A stretch of 64,000 nt of DNA from Melanocharis versteri. Taxonomy: Eukaryota; Chordata; Aves; Passeriformes; Melanocharitidae. Each line of letters opens with the position of its first letter. The first letter of the stretch is position 1. Positions 48,981 through 61,900 of the stretch are shown here, piece by piece. The stretch is from the NCBI GenBank assembly GCA_013397845.1, contig VZTG01010316.1:566731-630730 (forward strand). The letters run 5' to 3'. Made by a program: the position numbers and the translations under genes. The notes beneath the pieces are model-generated. The model was not told where the DNA came from. It saw only the letters and a program-made list of their open reading frames with translations, and ran no database searches.

Positions 48981-50434
48981 GAGAGAAATCCACCGTAGAA
49001 AAAAGCAAGGACTGTATCTTTGTCTGTGAATATTCAGTTTGTGAAGGGTTGTGAAGTCTACTTGAAGTCTTGTACCCTTCTCAAATCTCTTTGTGTTGCT
49101 TGTTGTGCAATGTTTCCAAGTTGCATGCCTGTCAACATGTGAGCTGCCCTGGCTTCCACTTGAACAATAACTAACTACAAAGCCTGGCTGAGCATACACG
49201 TTATCTGCCAAAAGTTTAAGACAAGAATCTGATTAGGGCTTCAGTATAATCAAAGTGTTTACATGGAAAGGTTATATGACTTCTTTGGTATTTATGTGGT
49301 TCTTTGTGGATTTTATATATGTCACTTTTTGTCTTAATACAGATATTGTCAACTGACGTTACTCGTTTCTAAGTTGAAACAGAATCCCTTTGGGGAGAAG
49401 AAAAGCAGAATTGGCCAAAATAAGAGGTTTAGGCATACGACGATAGGCAAAGCAGCCTTATCTCTTGTAGAAAGTGCATTATTGGCACACGAAAGCTGTT
49501 TCTAAAAGGCAGAGAATGCTATGTTCTTAAATTATGTATCGTTGTTAAACTATATATCCCTACTTGTAGTAAGGCACTGTTCAGTAAAAGTTTCTTTTTT
49601 GTAGGTAAGCTCCCTCTGTTTTACAGCAGAATTAGTCTAGTGAATCTGCTTGACCTCTCATAAACTAAATGAGTCTTGCATTTGGGTTGGTGTAAGCATT
49701 TTAATGATTTTGTATTATCCCAGCTGGAAAAGCTTAAAGAAGGTTGGAGTCAACAGATGAAAATGGCGCAGGTGCAGGATTTTGTGGGTTTGATTTTTAC
49801 TCAAAGATTCCTGGTCTTAAACTTTTGACAGGAATAATTAGATCCTATAGCTGATATTGAATGCCTTTATTAGTCAAAACACATCATGACTACAAACTCC
49901 ATGCTGTCTTAATTTTTTTTGTAGACCTATTTGAACAGTTAATGAACAAAAATGGAAACACACAGCCATATCAATATAACGCCTCCTATTCAGAAGTAAA
50001 TACACTCAGTAGCTGAACTATATCTGAAAAAATGTGATTATGTTGTCTTGCATATGTTATATCTAAGGCTGTGAAAGTTTGTTCCAGCTCTAGGAAAGTG
50101 TAGAAACATGACAGTATGTAGCTTTTCTTTTCTTTTTTTTTTTCTCCTTAAGATGGTTAGTGCTGCGAATCAACCTGTTACAAATCTTTCAACAATCGGT
50201 GTCTTCCCAGTGGTTTAATTAACTGTCATTTCAACTGACAGTGGTGGTGTGGTAGTGGAGAAGTTGAAAGTACAGTGGTCTGCTTCATTATTATTGTATA
50301 CATGCTTTGAAGTAAATTGCAGCACTACCTTATACTACATCAGCTAATAGGAAACTTTTTTATTGTGTAAATGCTGTAAGACTTTGTATATACTTCAGTT
50401 GTTACAAAATCTTTAAAAGGAAGAGTGTTATGCT

Positions 50435-50440
50435 AATAAA
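50435..50440 (+). terminator. Proximal poly(A) signal AATAAA for FAM110B
   Basis: A canonical AATAAA hexamer lies 1.45 kb after the stop codon. It is followed within 25-40 nt by a T/G-rich run that includes a T7 tract near 50467, a reasonable downstream element. It is probably an alternative site. Confidence 0.4.
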
Positions 50441-50798
50441 TAGCTCCTGGTGCAGGTATGGTAGGGTTTTTTTGTTCTTATTTTCACCCCTCCCATTCTT
50501 AAAACTATATCAGGAACTCAATTGCAGTGTGTTTTAGTGCTGTAGAAGGTCTTGGTTAAATAATAGTTCCAGTAAAAGGTTTCTTTTACTAAAGTGCTTT
50601 TCAGAATATAATTTTTTATAAAATAACTATAGCAGCATGATCTGTCTGAAGAACTAGAAGAGATTTTCAAGACTTCTAAAATAGCTTGCTTCTTCCTTAC
50701 CTAGCAATGTTACCGTTCCCGTTTATAGCATCTGTTCGTAATGAATCACCGCAGTCTTCTGAATTATTATTCAGTAGTGCTTATTTATATATTTGAAT

Positions 50799-50804
50799 AT
50801 TAAA
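50799..50804 (+). terminator. Distal poly(A) signal ATTAAA for FAM110B
   Basis: ATTAAA, the commonest variant hexamer, is followed by ACAAAG at 50813-50818 as a likely cleavage region. A T/C-rich downstream element (TTCTATCTTTTCTCTG) follows. The spacing is right for a cleavage site near 50815-50820. Confidence 0.55.
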
Positions 50805-50820
50805 GATGTTTTACAAAGTC

Positions 50821-53800
50821 GGGTTCTATCTTTTCTCTGAGAAGCCTGTAGCCCAACTTCTTACAGATAGCTACAGTTAATGCAGGCAAGGCTGGAAGCG
50901 GAGCCATGCAGTCATTTGTTTCCTATGGAATTATCCTACATCCAGTTTTATATAATTGTTCTCTAAATGTTTGTTCATGGAAGGGGGAAGCACACATTCA
51001 GTTTCAGCACACATTCAGCTTCAGGAGGCTACTCTATGATTTTTACAGTTGACTTCACAACCTAAGACTTACAACATTCCTAGCTCAGACAAAAAAAAAT
51101 TGAGGAGCTCTGTATTTCAGCTACAGGCACATTTGTGACATTTTAAGCTCCATAGGTTTCAGTTGGCATTGACATCACACTGGTTTTTCAAGCATATTTT
51201 TCCAATAGTAAGTTCTACTCAGTTCAGTGACTATTTTGCCAAGGAAAATAATGCTTGAGGGATTAAAGCCAAGTGTAATGCAGCTGTACAGCAATGAAAT
51301 AAAGAAGTTAAAACCGAAATAAAAAATGCACTCACATTGTTCTCTCTCAAGTGTTTTAAGAATGATGATAAACATGCTATCTCAAGTGTTGTCAGCCAAA
51401 AACAGTAATAAAGAAGCCTTTATAACTAAAAAATGGATTAGAGCATATGCTAGTATTGTGAACTTGTTTCCCAATGTTTGTTGGGAAGCCATAGGCTCTT
51501 GAGAAATCGAATTCGTTTCCTTTCAATCACGCAAGGGGTTGTGAGCTATCTGTAGGGGGGCATTTCCTCACCCAAGATCTTAGGCAGCACCTTTGGAACA
51601 GCACAGGCTCTGCCTTCACTATCCCTGCTTCCCTCAGTGCACACATGAATAAGATTTTACAGGGCCTAGGCCTTCACAGTCAGCTGGACTTGCAACTCTG
51701 GCGAGATTGCAGTAATAGAAATCATGGGACTGCAAAACGTCCACAAGGCTTTGAACAAGCAGGTAACAATTGCCTTCATTTGTTGCTTTATTGCCGTTTA
51801 TGCAGATAGTGTTAAATTATTTATGGCCTTGTTATTACCTGTATCTTTGTATAAAACCCAAATCATTGGTGTCTGATTGTTTTTGTATTCAAATGGGAAT
51901 AACCATTATATATAATATAATATTATATATTATCTGCCTTTGCAGACAGGTAATCCATTCATGTCAAGAGTGCACTACTTGTCTCAGCCTTAGGAGATTC
52001 CTGAGTGCTGAATGTTGAATTCACAAAGAGTTGTAACCAGCTCAAATGCTTCATCAGGGACCTGTTCTGGTCGTGCTCCTGCTGTGTCCAGCAGGCATTT
52101 ACCCAGGTACAAAGTGCACAGCAGGTGTTCACAGCTAAACAGCAGCTCTTATTGCAGCTCTGGAGGGAAATGCAAGCATGTGGTGTCCTGTGAAAGCCGA
52201 TGCTGAGCCCAGCACTGACAGCCCTGGCCGCAGCAGTGGAGAATAATGCAGTGTGTTTTCAGTGATTGCTATGAACTCGTACACACACCACACAAAAGAA
52301 ACCACCACAGAGGTTTATGGTGGTTCTGTTAATTTGACTTGCCAGAGAGGGAAAGGAAGAAGAAAATGGTGTGACCAAGTATGCTTTGAAAGCTACCTAC
52401 AGCTTTGCACAGAGATAAACCATTTATCTGAGTGAAAGAGATGGGCATCAAAGTAAAACTGGTCTTTTAATCACTTCATGTAATATATTAACAATGTCAT
52501 GAAAGATGAGAGATAGAGGATCTGTGCCACAAACTTACATTCAACAAATACAAGTACTGAAATTGTCTTTTTTTCATGAATACTGTTTCTCCAAGGGAGA
52601 GCTCTGTGCTGTGAGTGTATGCACCATCTGAGTGACCGAGGGCTTTTGAAGGGTAAACACAGAATGATGATGCTTTTGGCAGTAATTCAAAAATCAAAAG
52701 GCATGCTCAGACAACAGAGCCAATCAGTATTGCTGACTTACCTCTTTTTACAGCAGTTTATCCATCCGTGGAGGCCATACGCACTTGATTCTAGGCATTC
52801 AGTGAAAAACAAAGTGCTTAATGGAGCTCTGCAGTACAGAGCTGAATAATTGCAGTCTGCGGGAGAGCGGGAATGGAACTAAACCTTAAAAACAATCTTC
52901 CTGATACCTATTGATTATGGGATGATAATGTTTAGTACATTATACTCAGAGCTCATTTATTTATAAGAAACATTTTATTAAGCAGAGTAGTCTAGCAGAT
53001 ATGGGAGGTTCCATTTTTCCAAGGCTATAAAACTCTTGTTCTTTGTGATTAATGCTCCCACACCAGTAACTGAACACATTAGGCTTAGAATATGAGAGCA
53101 TCTGGAGTTTTGTTCCCATGAACAGTAAGGGTCCATTGCCTATTTTGGCAATGAATATAAATGCAGATATAAATGTGCTATACAGGAGAATAAATTGGTC
53201 AAGGTGTTTTGTCCTGAATTATAAGATAGCTCTATATTAAAATCGTTGTTACCAAGGCTTAAACATTCACTGATATACTGAATTCATTTGATATTCCTTG
53301 CTGTCAGCAGAAAGACTCCAGTAATCTGCCCTTTGAAATATGTCATCCATAGCTTAATGGTAAAGGCCATTAAAATTGTCTGTTCAGTGTAAGGACTTTT
53401 ATCTCCTGATGATGGCATCTGTTAAGTGAACCTCTAAATAAGCACATTTCAGTCAGAAGTATTAACCCATAAATGCCTTTTATTTTTCTCCCTGAAAGCC
53501 CAAATGGTGATCAATAGCTGAGTCTTACCATTTGTTGCAGTTACTACATTATTGCTAAATACTCAGTTGATGTCCCTTGGGGTGCAGTGAAGTCTAAAGT
53601 GGAGACACCTACACTGCACCATCTGTCTTGCCCTGGTAGGTATGAACAGCCTTCAAGCATATTCTACATTTGATCACTTAGGAACTTGGTTGTGGCTGCC
53701 CATCAAAACTGATCCATAATAAGCAGTGCCTTTTAAAAAAAATCATGAAAAACAATCATTTATAGAACAAAAAAGTAGTCTCTTGAATGTCATTCTTCTA

Positions 53801-55496
53801 AATTTAAAATAATTTTCATGATGATCTTATGACAAGAGTAAGAGAGTGCTAGTATCTGTGCTATTATTGTTTCTTGCTTTTGGCACAGCAAGTCGTCTCC
53901 ACCTTCTTCGTATCTCGCCCTTTCTTAGTTTTCCCAGCTTCCTTCTTTTCTGTGTGTTCCTTCCCTTGTGGTGTCTGACTTTTACATCATCTCTTCTTTG
54001 AAACTTACAACGAAGGTCATCATAATCTCCTCGTTTAACCTCCTTCCAAAGCCACTTTCTCACAAATTGTTCTGTGTTTTATAACTACTGTATTCATGAC
54101 AGCCTGTTCCCAAGAGAGTAACTCTGGCTGCAGTTGAGCTGCCATGTCCTGAAAAGATAGTAATCTTTTTAATGGATTATGTTTTAATTTTCTAGGGTGT
54201 CATGTTATTTGCAGGCAAGATGAAACAACGAGGGGTGCTTCTTCAGGGAGATGCAGTGATTGAAAGCACTTGTGAAGAACAGGACGTCAAATATATCTCA
54301 GAAACATCAACTTCTTGGTCCAAAATTGCCTGTATTTTTTTCTCTGTCATATCTCACTCAATGCATACTCCTGCTATTTCTTTGTCTCCTTTTGAGGACT
54401 GCAGTGTACAAAGGTGATACAGCTTCAAGTGAACAGAATGCTATAGGCCCACTATCCAAGAAATATTTATTGTTTTGCCTTCTGCTGTTTGGTGACGGGG
54501 TACCTGTGTGTCCTGCACCTTTGCCATCCAGACCACTTGTGCTGCATGCAGAGTTCCCAGGCAGCTGGTCAGAGAGCACTGCCTGAAAGGGCTTGTAAAA
54601 CAAAAGGGCAGTGGAAGATCCAGGAGGGACAAAACCTATCCTCACCCTGGCTATTGTGGAAAAGTTTCAGCTGTGGTAAGAGAAGGTTTAGAAGCTGAAG
54701 TCCCCAAACTGCCATCTCATGCAGCCCTGGGGCTGAAGGTCTGAGACTTCAATCCTGTATATGAGAAAAGGGTATCTGGGTGTCTGGCAGACAGGATAAA
54801 TCAGTGTGTGGAAGCAGAAGGCGCTTGCTGAAGCATGCTACTGTTTCACTAATACCTGCTATTCGTGTCTTAAAATATGAAGACAGAAAAAGGAACAGGG
54901 TTGATATTTGGAGAAGAGCTGTGTATGCAAATGCTTTCAGACGAGATGCGGAGGTGGGCAAATAGTTTTGCTTTTTAAGAAAGGAAGCTTTTAAGAGATC
55001 TTTTAGTAAATGACCCGCTTTTCAAGTATATTAATCTTTTATGAAGTCTGTCTTGCTGTTCTGAACTGTAAAAGCTTTGCTACTCTCAGCACACAGCATT
55101 TAGAAATGTACCAACAGTGATATGGAGTGACTTAACTAACAGCATAAAAGGGTGCTTAGCTGAATGTGAACTTCATTTTACTAAAATTTTGGATGGTGGT
55201 GTTTTTGTTCTCTATTTTAAATTGATTTTAGGGGGCAATAGAAAATTAACATAGTCTTATTTATTAATGTTGTCCTGCAAATAAGACTGGGAAGTACAGG
55301 TTAATGTGCCTGCATGAAAATTACAGTATTAGGTTTTGGCAAAGGCTTGATTTTCTTCATTCATGTTTTGCATACCTTGGAGCATATCAGCTTACACAAA
55401 ACTGGCACAAAGCTCACTCATCCCATCTGAAAATGCTTTCTGCAAGCTTATGGCTTTATGTCCACCTGGTGTATTTTCTACAAGACAGACATTAAG
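50821..55496. other. Non-coding DNA downstream of FAM110B
   Basis: The first 600 bp may belong to a longer 3'UTR form (AATAAA at 51298 and 51407). An AT-only palindromic stretch lies at about 51903-51932. The 53.2-53.5 kb part looks conserved in texture. No coding frame is accepted. Confidence 0.6.
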
Positions 55497-55880
55497 GTGC
55501 TGGAGAGTTTCTAAAGAAGGGCAGCGGAGCTGGTGGAGGGTCTGGAGCACAAGTCCTGTGAGGACCAGCTGAGGGAGCTGGGGTTGTTTAGCCTGGAGAA
55601 AAGGAGGCTCAGGGGGAGACCTGATTGCTGTCTAGGACTACCTTAAAGGAGGTTGTAGCCAGGTGGGAGTCAATCTTTTCTCCTAAATCACGAGTGAGAG
55701 GGTAAGGGGAAAAAGTATTGGATGGTAGAGTCACCATCCCTGGAGGTATTTAGAAGATGTGTACATGTGGCACTCGGGGACATAGCTTTTTGTTCACGTG
55801 TGGTGAACTTGGCAGTGCTGAGTTAATGGTTGCACTTAGTGATCTTAAAGATCTTTTCCAACTTAACAGATTCTGTGATT
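55497..55880 (+). mobile_element. CR1 LINE fragment with internal deletion, plus strand
   Basis: It begins in the RT tail, read as RAAELVEGLEHKSCEDQLREL, then LFSLEKRRLRGDL. It then jumps at about 55690-55712 straight to the 'agagtcaccatccctggaggtattt' part. By comparison with the 16.0 kb copy, about 100-130 bp covering the last part of the protein is absent. The 3' end GATTCTGTGATT is intact. It lies 320 bp from another CR1 in the same orientation but has a different tail type, so the two are separate insertions rather than one split element. Confidence 0.9.
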
Positions 55881-56201
55881 GTTTTGTGTTTAATGACTCT
55901 GAACACTGAACTGTCAAAGTGCTTTCAATTTGCCCTGGTTTTGTTTCTAGCATGTTTAGCCTCTTCCTCTCGTACAGGCTGAGTGAAAATAGGAGCTTTT
56001 TATCAGTATATATATTCTCAGGTATTGAATTCAGGAGGTAGACAACAGGCATGGAGCCATAGTGTAGAAGAATTTTTTTGCTGTTCTTTTCCTGATGAAA
56101 TTGCAGGTTTGGTGGGGTTTTTTTTCAGTCAAACAGAGCCAAAGAAGCTAATAAAGTGTGTGCGTGTATGTGTATAGATATATCAGTGCAAAAACATATC
56201 A

Positions 56202-56482
56202 TGGGGCTTGTAGCGGTAGGACAAGGTATAATGGGTTTAAGCTGAAAGAAGGTAGAGTCAGACTAGATACTTGGAAGAAATTTTTTGCTATGGGTGTGGT
56301 AAAACACTGGAACAGCTTGCCCAGAGAGGCAATGGATGCCCCATCTCTGGAGACATTCACAGTCAGGTTGGATTGGGCTGTGAGCAACCTGGTCTAATTG
56401 AAGATGTCCCTGCTCGTTGCAGGGGGATTGGACTAGATGGCCTTTAAAGGTCTGCTCTAGCCCAAATCATTTCATGACTCTG
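56202..56482 (+). mobile_element. CR1 LINE 3'-end fragment, plus strand
   Basis: The plus-strand frame reads KLKEGRVRLDTWKKFFAMGV, then VKHWNSLPREAMDAPSLETF, and ends WAVSNLV. This is followed by the CR1 3' tail 'ggcctttaaaggtctgctctagcccaaatcatttcatgactc'. The frame is open to the protein's natural end. It shares its tail type with the 28.75 kb fragment. Confidence 0.94.
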
Positions 56483-59400
56483 GGTTTTCCCCACAGGAAA
56501 CCTTAAAACCTGTCTGGATGCTCTGTCTGGGAAGGTCATGGAAAAATGAATACCCAAATTCTGGCCCCATTGGAATCAATGGGAATTTTACGCCTGATCT
56601 TTAGTGGGACAGATAGCATTTCACCCACTGTGAGAACTTAATATTTTGGCCTATTTGGGGATGGGATTTCTTTCTCTGTGTTGTGAATATCATACACTAG
56701 TTTTCTACCACTTTCTCACCTATTATTCTGTCTGCTCAAAAAGTACAAGGGGGAAATCCCTCCAGGCACTGCATGTAGGAGCCCTGGGAGAAGTGAAACC
56801 TTGCAGAGACGAGGCAAAGAAGAGGTTTGGTGAAGCACAGACCACTAGTACTGGTGTGAGGAGAAGGTCTGGACCTACTCGCCCAGCACAGGCTGTGTCT
56901 CTATACATAAGTAGCACATGTTATAATTTGTATTCTGAATTTTTACTGAACAGCTAATGAGCAGATTATGGAAAACCTGCAAACTAATGAGCCATCATGA
57001 ATATTCATATAAAGCCTCAGGGGTGCCCCTGCTGCTCATCTCGAACCACCAATAAGGTCTTACAGGAGCAGTGTATGACCAGTGCTATTTGAAAACAAAT
57101 TTACCCTACTCCAAACCACATTTAAGTAGTCAGCTGTGATATCAAAAATCTTGATGGGAGGTTATTTATTTGAGATACCATTTCTGAAGTTTTCGGGTTG
57201 GACCCTGCTCCCTGGAGGTCACCATGGAAAAGTGTTCACTTCTGTCATTGTCCCATTTCCAGCTCTGCTACAGAAGAGCAAGCAAGCAGAGCCCTTCATG
57301 GCCCTGTTCTGGCAATTCCCCCACCATGTGCAGGACATTCATGTGCTGTCATAGCTCAGAGACATGGATGGTTTGATGCCCAAAGGCAACTGTGCTGTGG
57401 AATTGAAGATTTTTCTCATGGGCTCATTCCCACAGTAGTTCCACACAAAGCTGATGCTTGGGGTCATGCTGTGTTCAGGGGGCTGCTGAGTGGGCAGATG
57501 TGTAATGCCATGAAATTGTGGAATGTGTTGAAAACTTATGGAGAGGGGTTTCCTGACCATGTTTTGCTGAGCAGAAAATGGCATTTCCCATGGTTGTAAT
57601 CTTGGCAGAGCACTCAGATTCAGTAGATACTGGGCAAAAGTCAGCAGTCTGATGGACTTACTGAAGGGCAGAGCTTGTGTGACTTCAGGAGCAACGAAGT
57701 CCTGCAGCTGCATCAGCCCCTTCCGTGATGCAGCACGTATGGGGAAGACTGAGTGCATTGGAAGGAGAGATTAGCTCTACAAAGCCATGCCACCAGCCAG
57801 GCTTAGGCAATTAATTATGCTTTAATACAGTATTTTAAAGAATAATTTATAGGCTCATATTAATTTGAAGTAAATCTAATCCATCGCCTTAATGTGTTTG
57901 TGAATAGTGGTGGTTTGTTTTATTTTTTTTTATATTCAGTTAGAGAAGTAGTTCAATGTGAACCCTGGCAGCTATTGACCCACAGCACCTTTTTTTTTCT
58001 GGGCCAGATAACAGCAGGTCATGAAGATAATAATATGACATTGTTAGTAGGTTATGAATAGATGAGTTATGAAGGTTAACCTCTTCAGAAAAATATTAAT
58101 AAAGATAAAACATAGAGACAATTTTCCTGACTGATGCTGACTGCTGCATATGTCTTTCCCAACAGCTACAAGTAAGTTGTTAGGCTCCAAAAATATGGAT
58201 AGACTTGCTATCTTTAAAACCATTAAATGAGAAAGCAGGGAAGAGAGCATGAATTTTTAGAGCAACGTTGATGTTAGTGTATCCTGATCATGTCCTGTCT
58301 GGTATGGGGAGACAGTGAGGGGAGAGACAGCTGCTTTAGCACATGGACTGCAGGAGAGTAGAAGGGGGGATAGAAATGTGACATGAAAATAACACTAACT
58401 GACAGTCTGACCATAAGGTCTTCCTATGAACAGTCTGCAGGAGCAGAGCTTGTCACCAGGTTTAAATGCCAGGCATTTCAGAGCAGGGGTGTGGAACAGT
58501 TTCACTGCCCAGGGCTCCCGAAGGACCTGACTGGCCACGGCCACCGGTGCCGGCTTTTTAGTTTTTATTACTGCTTTCACAATTCATCCCTACAGACTCA
58601 TTTGTAATGCTTCTCTCATTCCCCTAAGTGGGGAATGCCAAGATAAGAATACTGGAGGTCTTTGTGCTCTCAGCAGTGAAACACAGCAGAGATGAGAGCG
58701 ATAGGAAAGGTCCAGGGGTCCAGGAAATTTTTCTCAGTCGGTTCCCTTCAGAAACCGCCCCCTTTGGAGGAGGCACTGCAACAGTGGAGGCAGGAGCTGC
58801 ATCCTTTAAAGGTCTTGGAAAGGAATTACCCGCCTCGTTGAACAAGATGCTAAACCCAGGCACCCTCAGAGCTTCTGCTGAAAACAAATTGCAACTTTTC
58901 TCAGTTCTACCCTGCACGCCACCACATTTTTGCTGCTGCAAATAAGCAGCATTTCTACAGTGATTTAGTAGGTGTGGGGAGAAATGACACACTCAAGATC
59001 TCACTGGCTCACGTGTCCCTTCCCACCACGGTGTAGGAAGTTAAACTTCTGTAGAGCAATGCTTCTTGCCTCCGTGTTTGCCCTGTATTTCACCACTGCT
59101 GTTTCTTTCCCAGCCCCATGTTTCCACATCAGCTACTCAGGAGCTGAACATCCTTTCTCCCAGACCTTGTTATCCTGTTGTTGTGTGGTGAAACCAGAAG
59201 CCAAGGCTGCAGCTGTTTGGCTCATCCTTGAAATTTTTCTGACAACAACCTTCATCTCCACTTTATTTATGACCAGCCATATGAAACTGTTTCATGAAGA
59301 ATATCACTAAAATTTTAGTTTTCCTGTTGCTTTTTTTTACTGTAATCTGAGGCCATTTATCTTCCTTGCTGATGTTTTCAGTCTTTCAGCTTCCTCAGGT

Positions 59401-61900
59401 TGAAGCATTTATTTCTTTAGGCAACAGTCTCTACATTCTTTGAGAGACAGTCTATTTTTTAACGCTATGGTACATGTAACTCTACTAAATTATTGCATGC
59501 ATGTAGTTAGTCCATTGCATAAATATGCATTTGTGACCAGGATGAAGGAACAGTAAGTTCATGGAAAATTTTAAAAATAAGTTTTTGAGGAGCAGTTTGG
59601 AGCAGTTCCAGTCTATCTGAGCACTGCAGATGTAATGCGGGCTGCCTGCATTTGCAATGCACAGTAAAAATTATCAGAAGATTCTGATTAGTAAATGGAA
59701 TGTGTAATGTGTTCCCAACAGACTGTTTTCCCATAAGAAATAACTCATTTTGAGCCCTGCTTATTTTTCAAAAGCGCATAATAGAGCTGACATTGAGAAA
59801 ATTTTATGTGGAACAGGGGAAATAAAAAAGCCACCTCCAAGTTATAGGAGCTCCAAATCAAATAATTCGGTTGAAACAGTTCTGCGTTATTTCTAGCAAA
59901 GAATTTGATTGACAAGTGAGTCACGGAAGAGCAGTAAACTTCTGCTGCCAGGGATTTGTGGTCTTTAAGGAGTGGAAGGGCCCTGCTGCTGCCCTCAGCC
60001 CACCCCACTGCTGTCCCAGCCCAGCGCTCAGAGCCTGCTGCTCGCGGGTGGAGTTGGCTCCATCTTTAAAATTAGTAGGTCTAAGCTTTAAGATGGCTGC
60101 TGCTTTACCAAGTTCTCTTTGCCCTGCTTCCCAAAGACGAGTCTCCTTCAAAAAACATGAGCAGCCCTGGCACCACCGTGAGCTGTTTAATGTGCTCTGT
60201 AGGAGCATACGCTTGGCACGATGTGGAGGTATTTTCACAACATGACATCGGAACTGGTGATGGACGGTGAAGCAGCTGGTGTCCCCTGATGCACCAGCTC
60301 ACATCTGGCGTGAAGCAACTCATGCCTAAACTGGGTGGATCTTTGGGGCCTGGAGAATTCACAGACATCAAAATCAGTATGTCCCACGGTCAAGTCACTA
60401 ATGCTCTGAGACCCTGTTCTTCTGCACCACAAAGGCTGAGGTTTTCTGCTCTTTGTGAGCTTTCAAAATGATTCGAAAATTTAATTTTGAGATCTCAATC
60501 TTTTCTGGAGAGAACTCTTTCCTGAGACAGGGTTGCTTTTGTCAGCACAAGTGCCAGCTGTTGTTTCAGGCTAATCTGTAAGGTGAAGCAGGCATTTATA
60601 GCAGTTATAGTCCCTCCTTTTTCCAGTTCTTTCCAACAAAAAATCTGGAAAACATAGAAATGTGTTCTCTGTAGGAAAATGTAGGAATAAAACCTCCTTT
60701 TCTTAGACTCTCCAAGAGTGTTCACACTACAGAAAAAGGGTCCGTGCTCATACCAAATATTGTAAAATATGTACATTTGTCACACGTAAACCACTGAAAA
60801 CTAAATAAACAGAGGCCACAGATTTTTCTTTATGCAGATTAGGTTACAGACTGCAAAACAGCTGCAAGTTGGCAACCACTGAGAGGTGTGATTGGATTGA
60901 CTGCCTTCTCAAACAAAGTGCCACCTCAGAATGTGAAAGTGAGAAACAAAATGCTGCATTTCAGCTTGGCAGTCAGCCCTGGTCAGAATTTGAACAGGAG
61001 GCTTTTTGGGGTCCTTGGACACTGAGAGAAATGTCTCTGACAATGCAGTATGTGCACAGAGATAACACATCAGTGCATCAAAATGCAGCAGGCTTTGCAC
61101 TGAGAACCCAATATTTTTCCAGGCTCTTCTGCACAGTAAGCATACTGTAACCTTGCCCTAAAGAGGGTTGTTGTCTTTCCTTTACTTTGGAAACTTTATC
61201 CATTATCTCTTTCATCTCATCTGTTTTCTTTCAATGTATTTAAAATGTGTCATATACATTTTCATTTGTAGTTAAATTTCTGGGCTGCTAGCAGTGATTC
61301 TTTGTATGTACTCTGCATTTTCACTCTGATTTTGAGACCTTCTTAATAGTAAACTATAAAAAACACCAGATCATTATTTCTGAGGATGCCACACTGATAT
61401 AAATGCAACCCTCTGTAGCTGAAAAATATCAGTGACATTCCTCTGTTCATCTAATCCTTGACTTCAAGACATCATCAGATCAAAGCCAACCACTCAGCCA
61501 GTGTACTCTGGGTTTTCTTCATTTCCAAAAGAAATACCACAACTTGCAGAGCAGAAAATCCCCTGCATCCTTCTATAAAATCCTGCAGAATGAGACACGC
61601 TTATGGCTGTGAAAGGAGGGAAAAAGCAGATAAAATTCTGACCTCCTGTAGAAATGAAACTCCTGTTATTTCTGTCACTGAGGCTCTGATTTCACCCAAG
61701 AATTACAATTGTGACTTCCTTTAAAAAGTAGCTTGTCTCCTTAAAAAATGTTTTTGAGCAATGCAGCACTATCACCCAAGGTACGGATTTGTGCTAGTGG
61801 AAAGAGATACTCTGTTGTGAAATGCAGCCTCTAGAAATTAATTCCTCCTGAGTCAGTTTTGTTACGTTTGGTTTGGGTCTTTTTTCTTTCAAACAGACTC
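56483..61900. other. Non-coding DNA, no gene recognised
   Basis: It contains a repeat-like palindrome at 56566-56583 and the POU palindrome at 57.0 kb. Overlapping plus and minus frames at 57.2-57.76 kb (133 and 139 codons) have no recognisable domain, and the plus one starts at a TTG. They are treated as chance. Confidence 0.6.
56997..57008. promoter_or_regulatory. POU-dimer (MORE-type) palindrome
   Basis: ATGAATATTCAT is a perfect 12-bp palindrome that fits the MORE pattern ATG(A/C)AT-AT(G/T)CAT, on which POU factors such as Oct1, Oct6 and Brn2 bind as dimers. It lies in a stretch with further homeodomain-type TAAT cores (CTAATGAGC at 56955, CTAATGAGCC at 56985), unlike the sequence around it. 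Function is inferred from motif only. Confidence 0.35.

Larger units (their letters stand above)
48981..50820 (+). other. FAM110B: FAM110B 3'UTR (predicted extent)
   Basis: After the TGA the sequence turns AT-rich and has no further coding frame. It ends plausibly about 16 nt after an ATTAAA at 50799, where a T-rich stretch follows, giving a 3'UTR of about 1.84 kb. It contains a Pumilio-type TGTATATA at 50385-50392, an AU-rich TTATTTATAT next to the end (50781-50790), and a T-tract near 50131-50145. An upstream AATAAA at 50435 could give a shorter form. AATAAA hexamers at 51298 and 51407 could give longer ones. Confidence 0.6.

Noticed and set aside
57198..57758. Overlapping plus (133 codons) and minus (139 codons) frames
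   Set aside because: Neither has a recognised domain and the plus frame begins at TTG. An old retroelement was considered, but no motif supports it.
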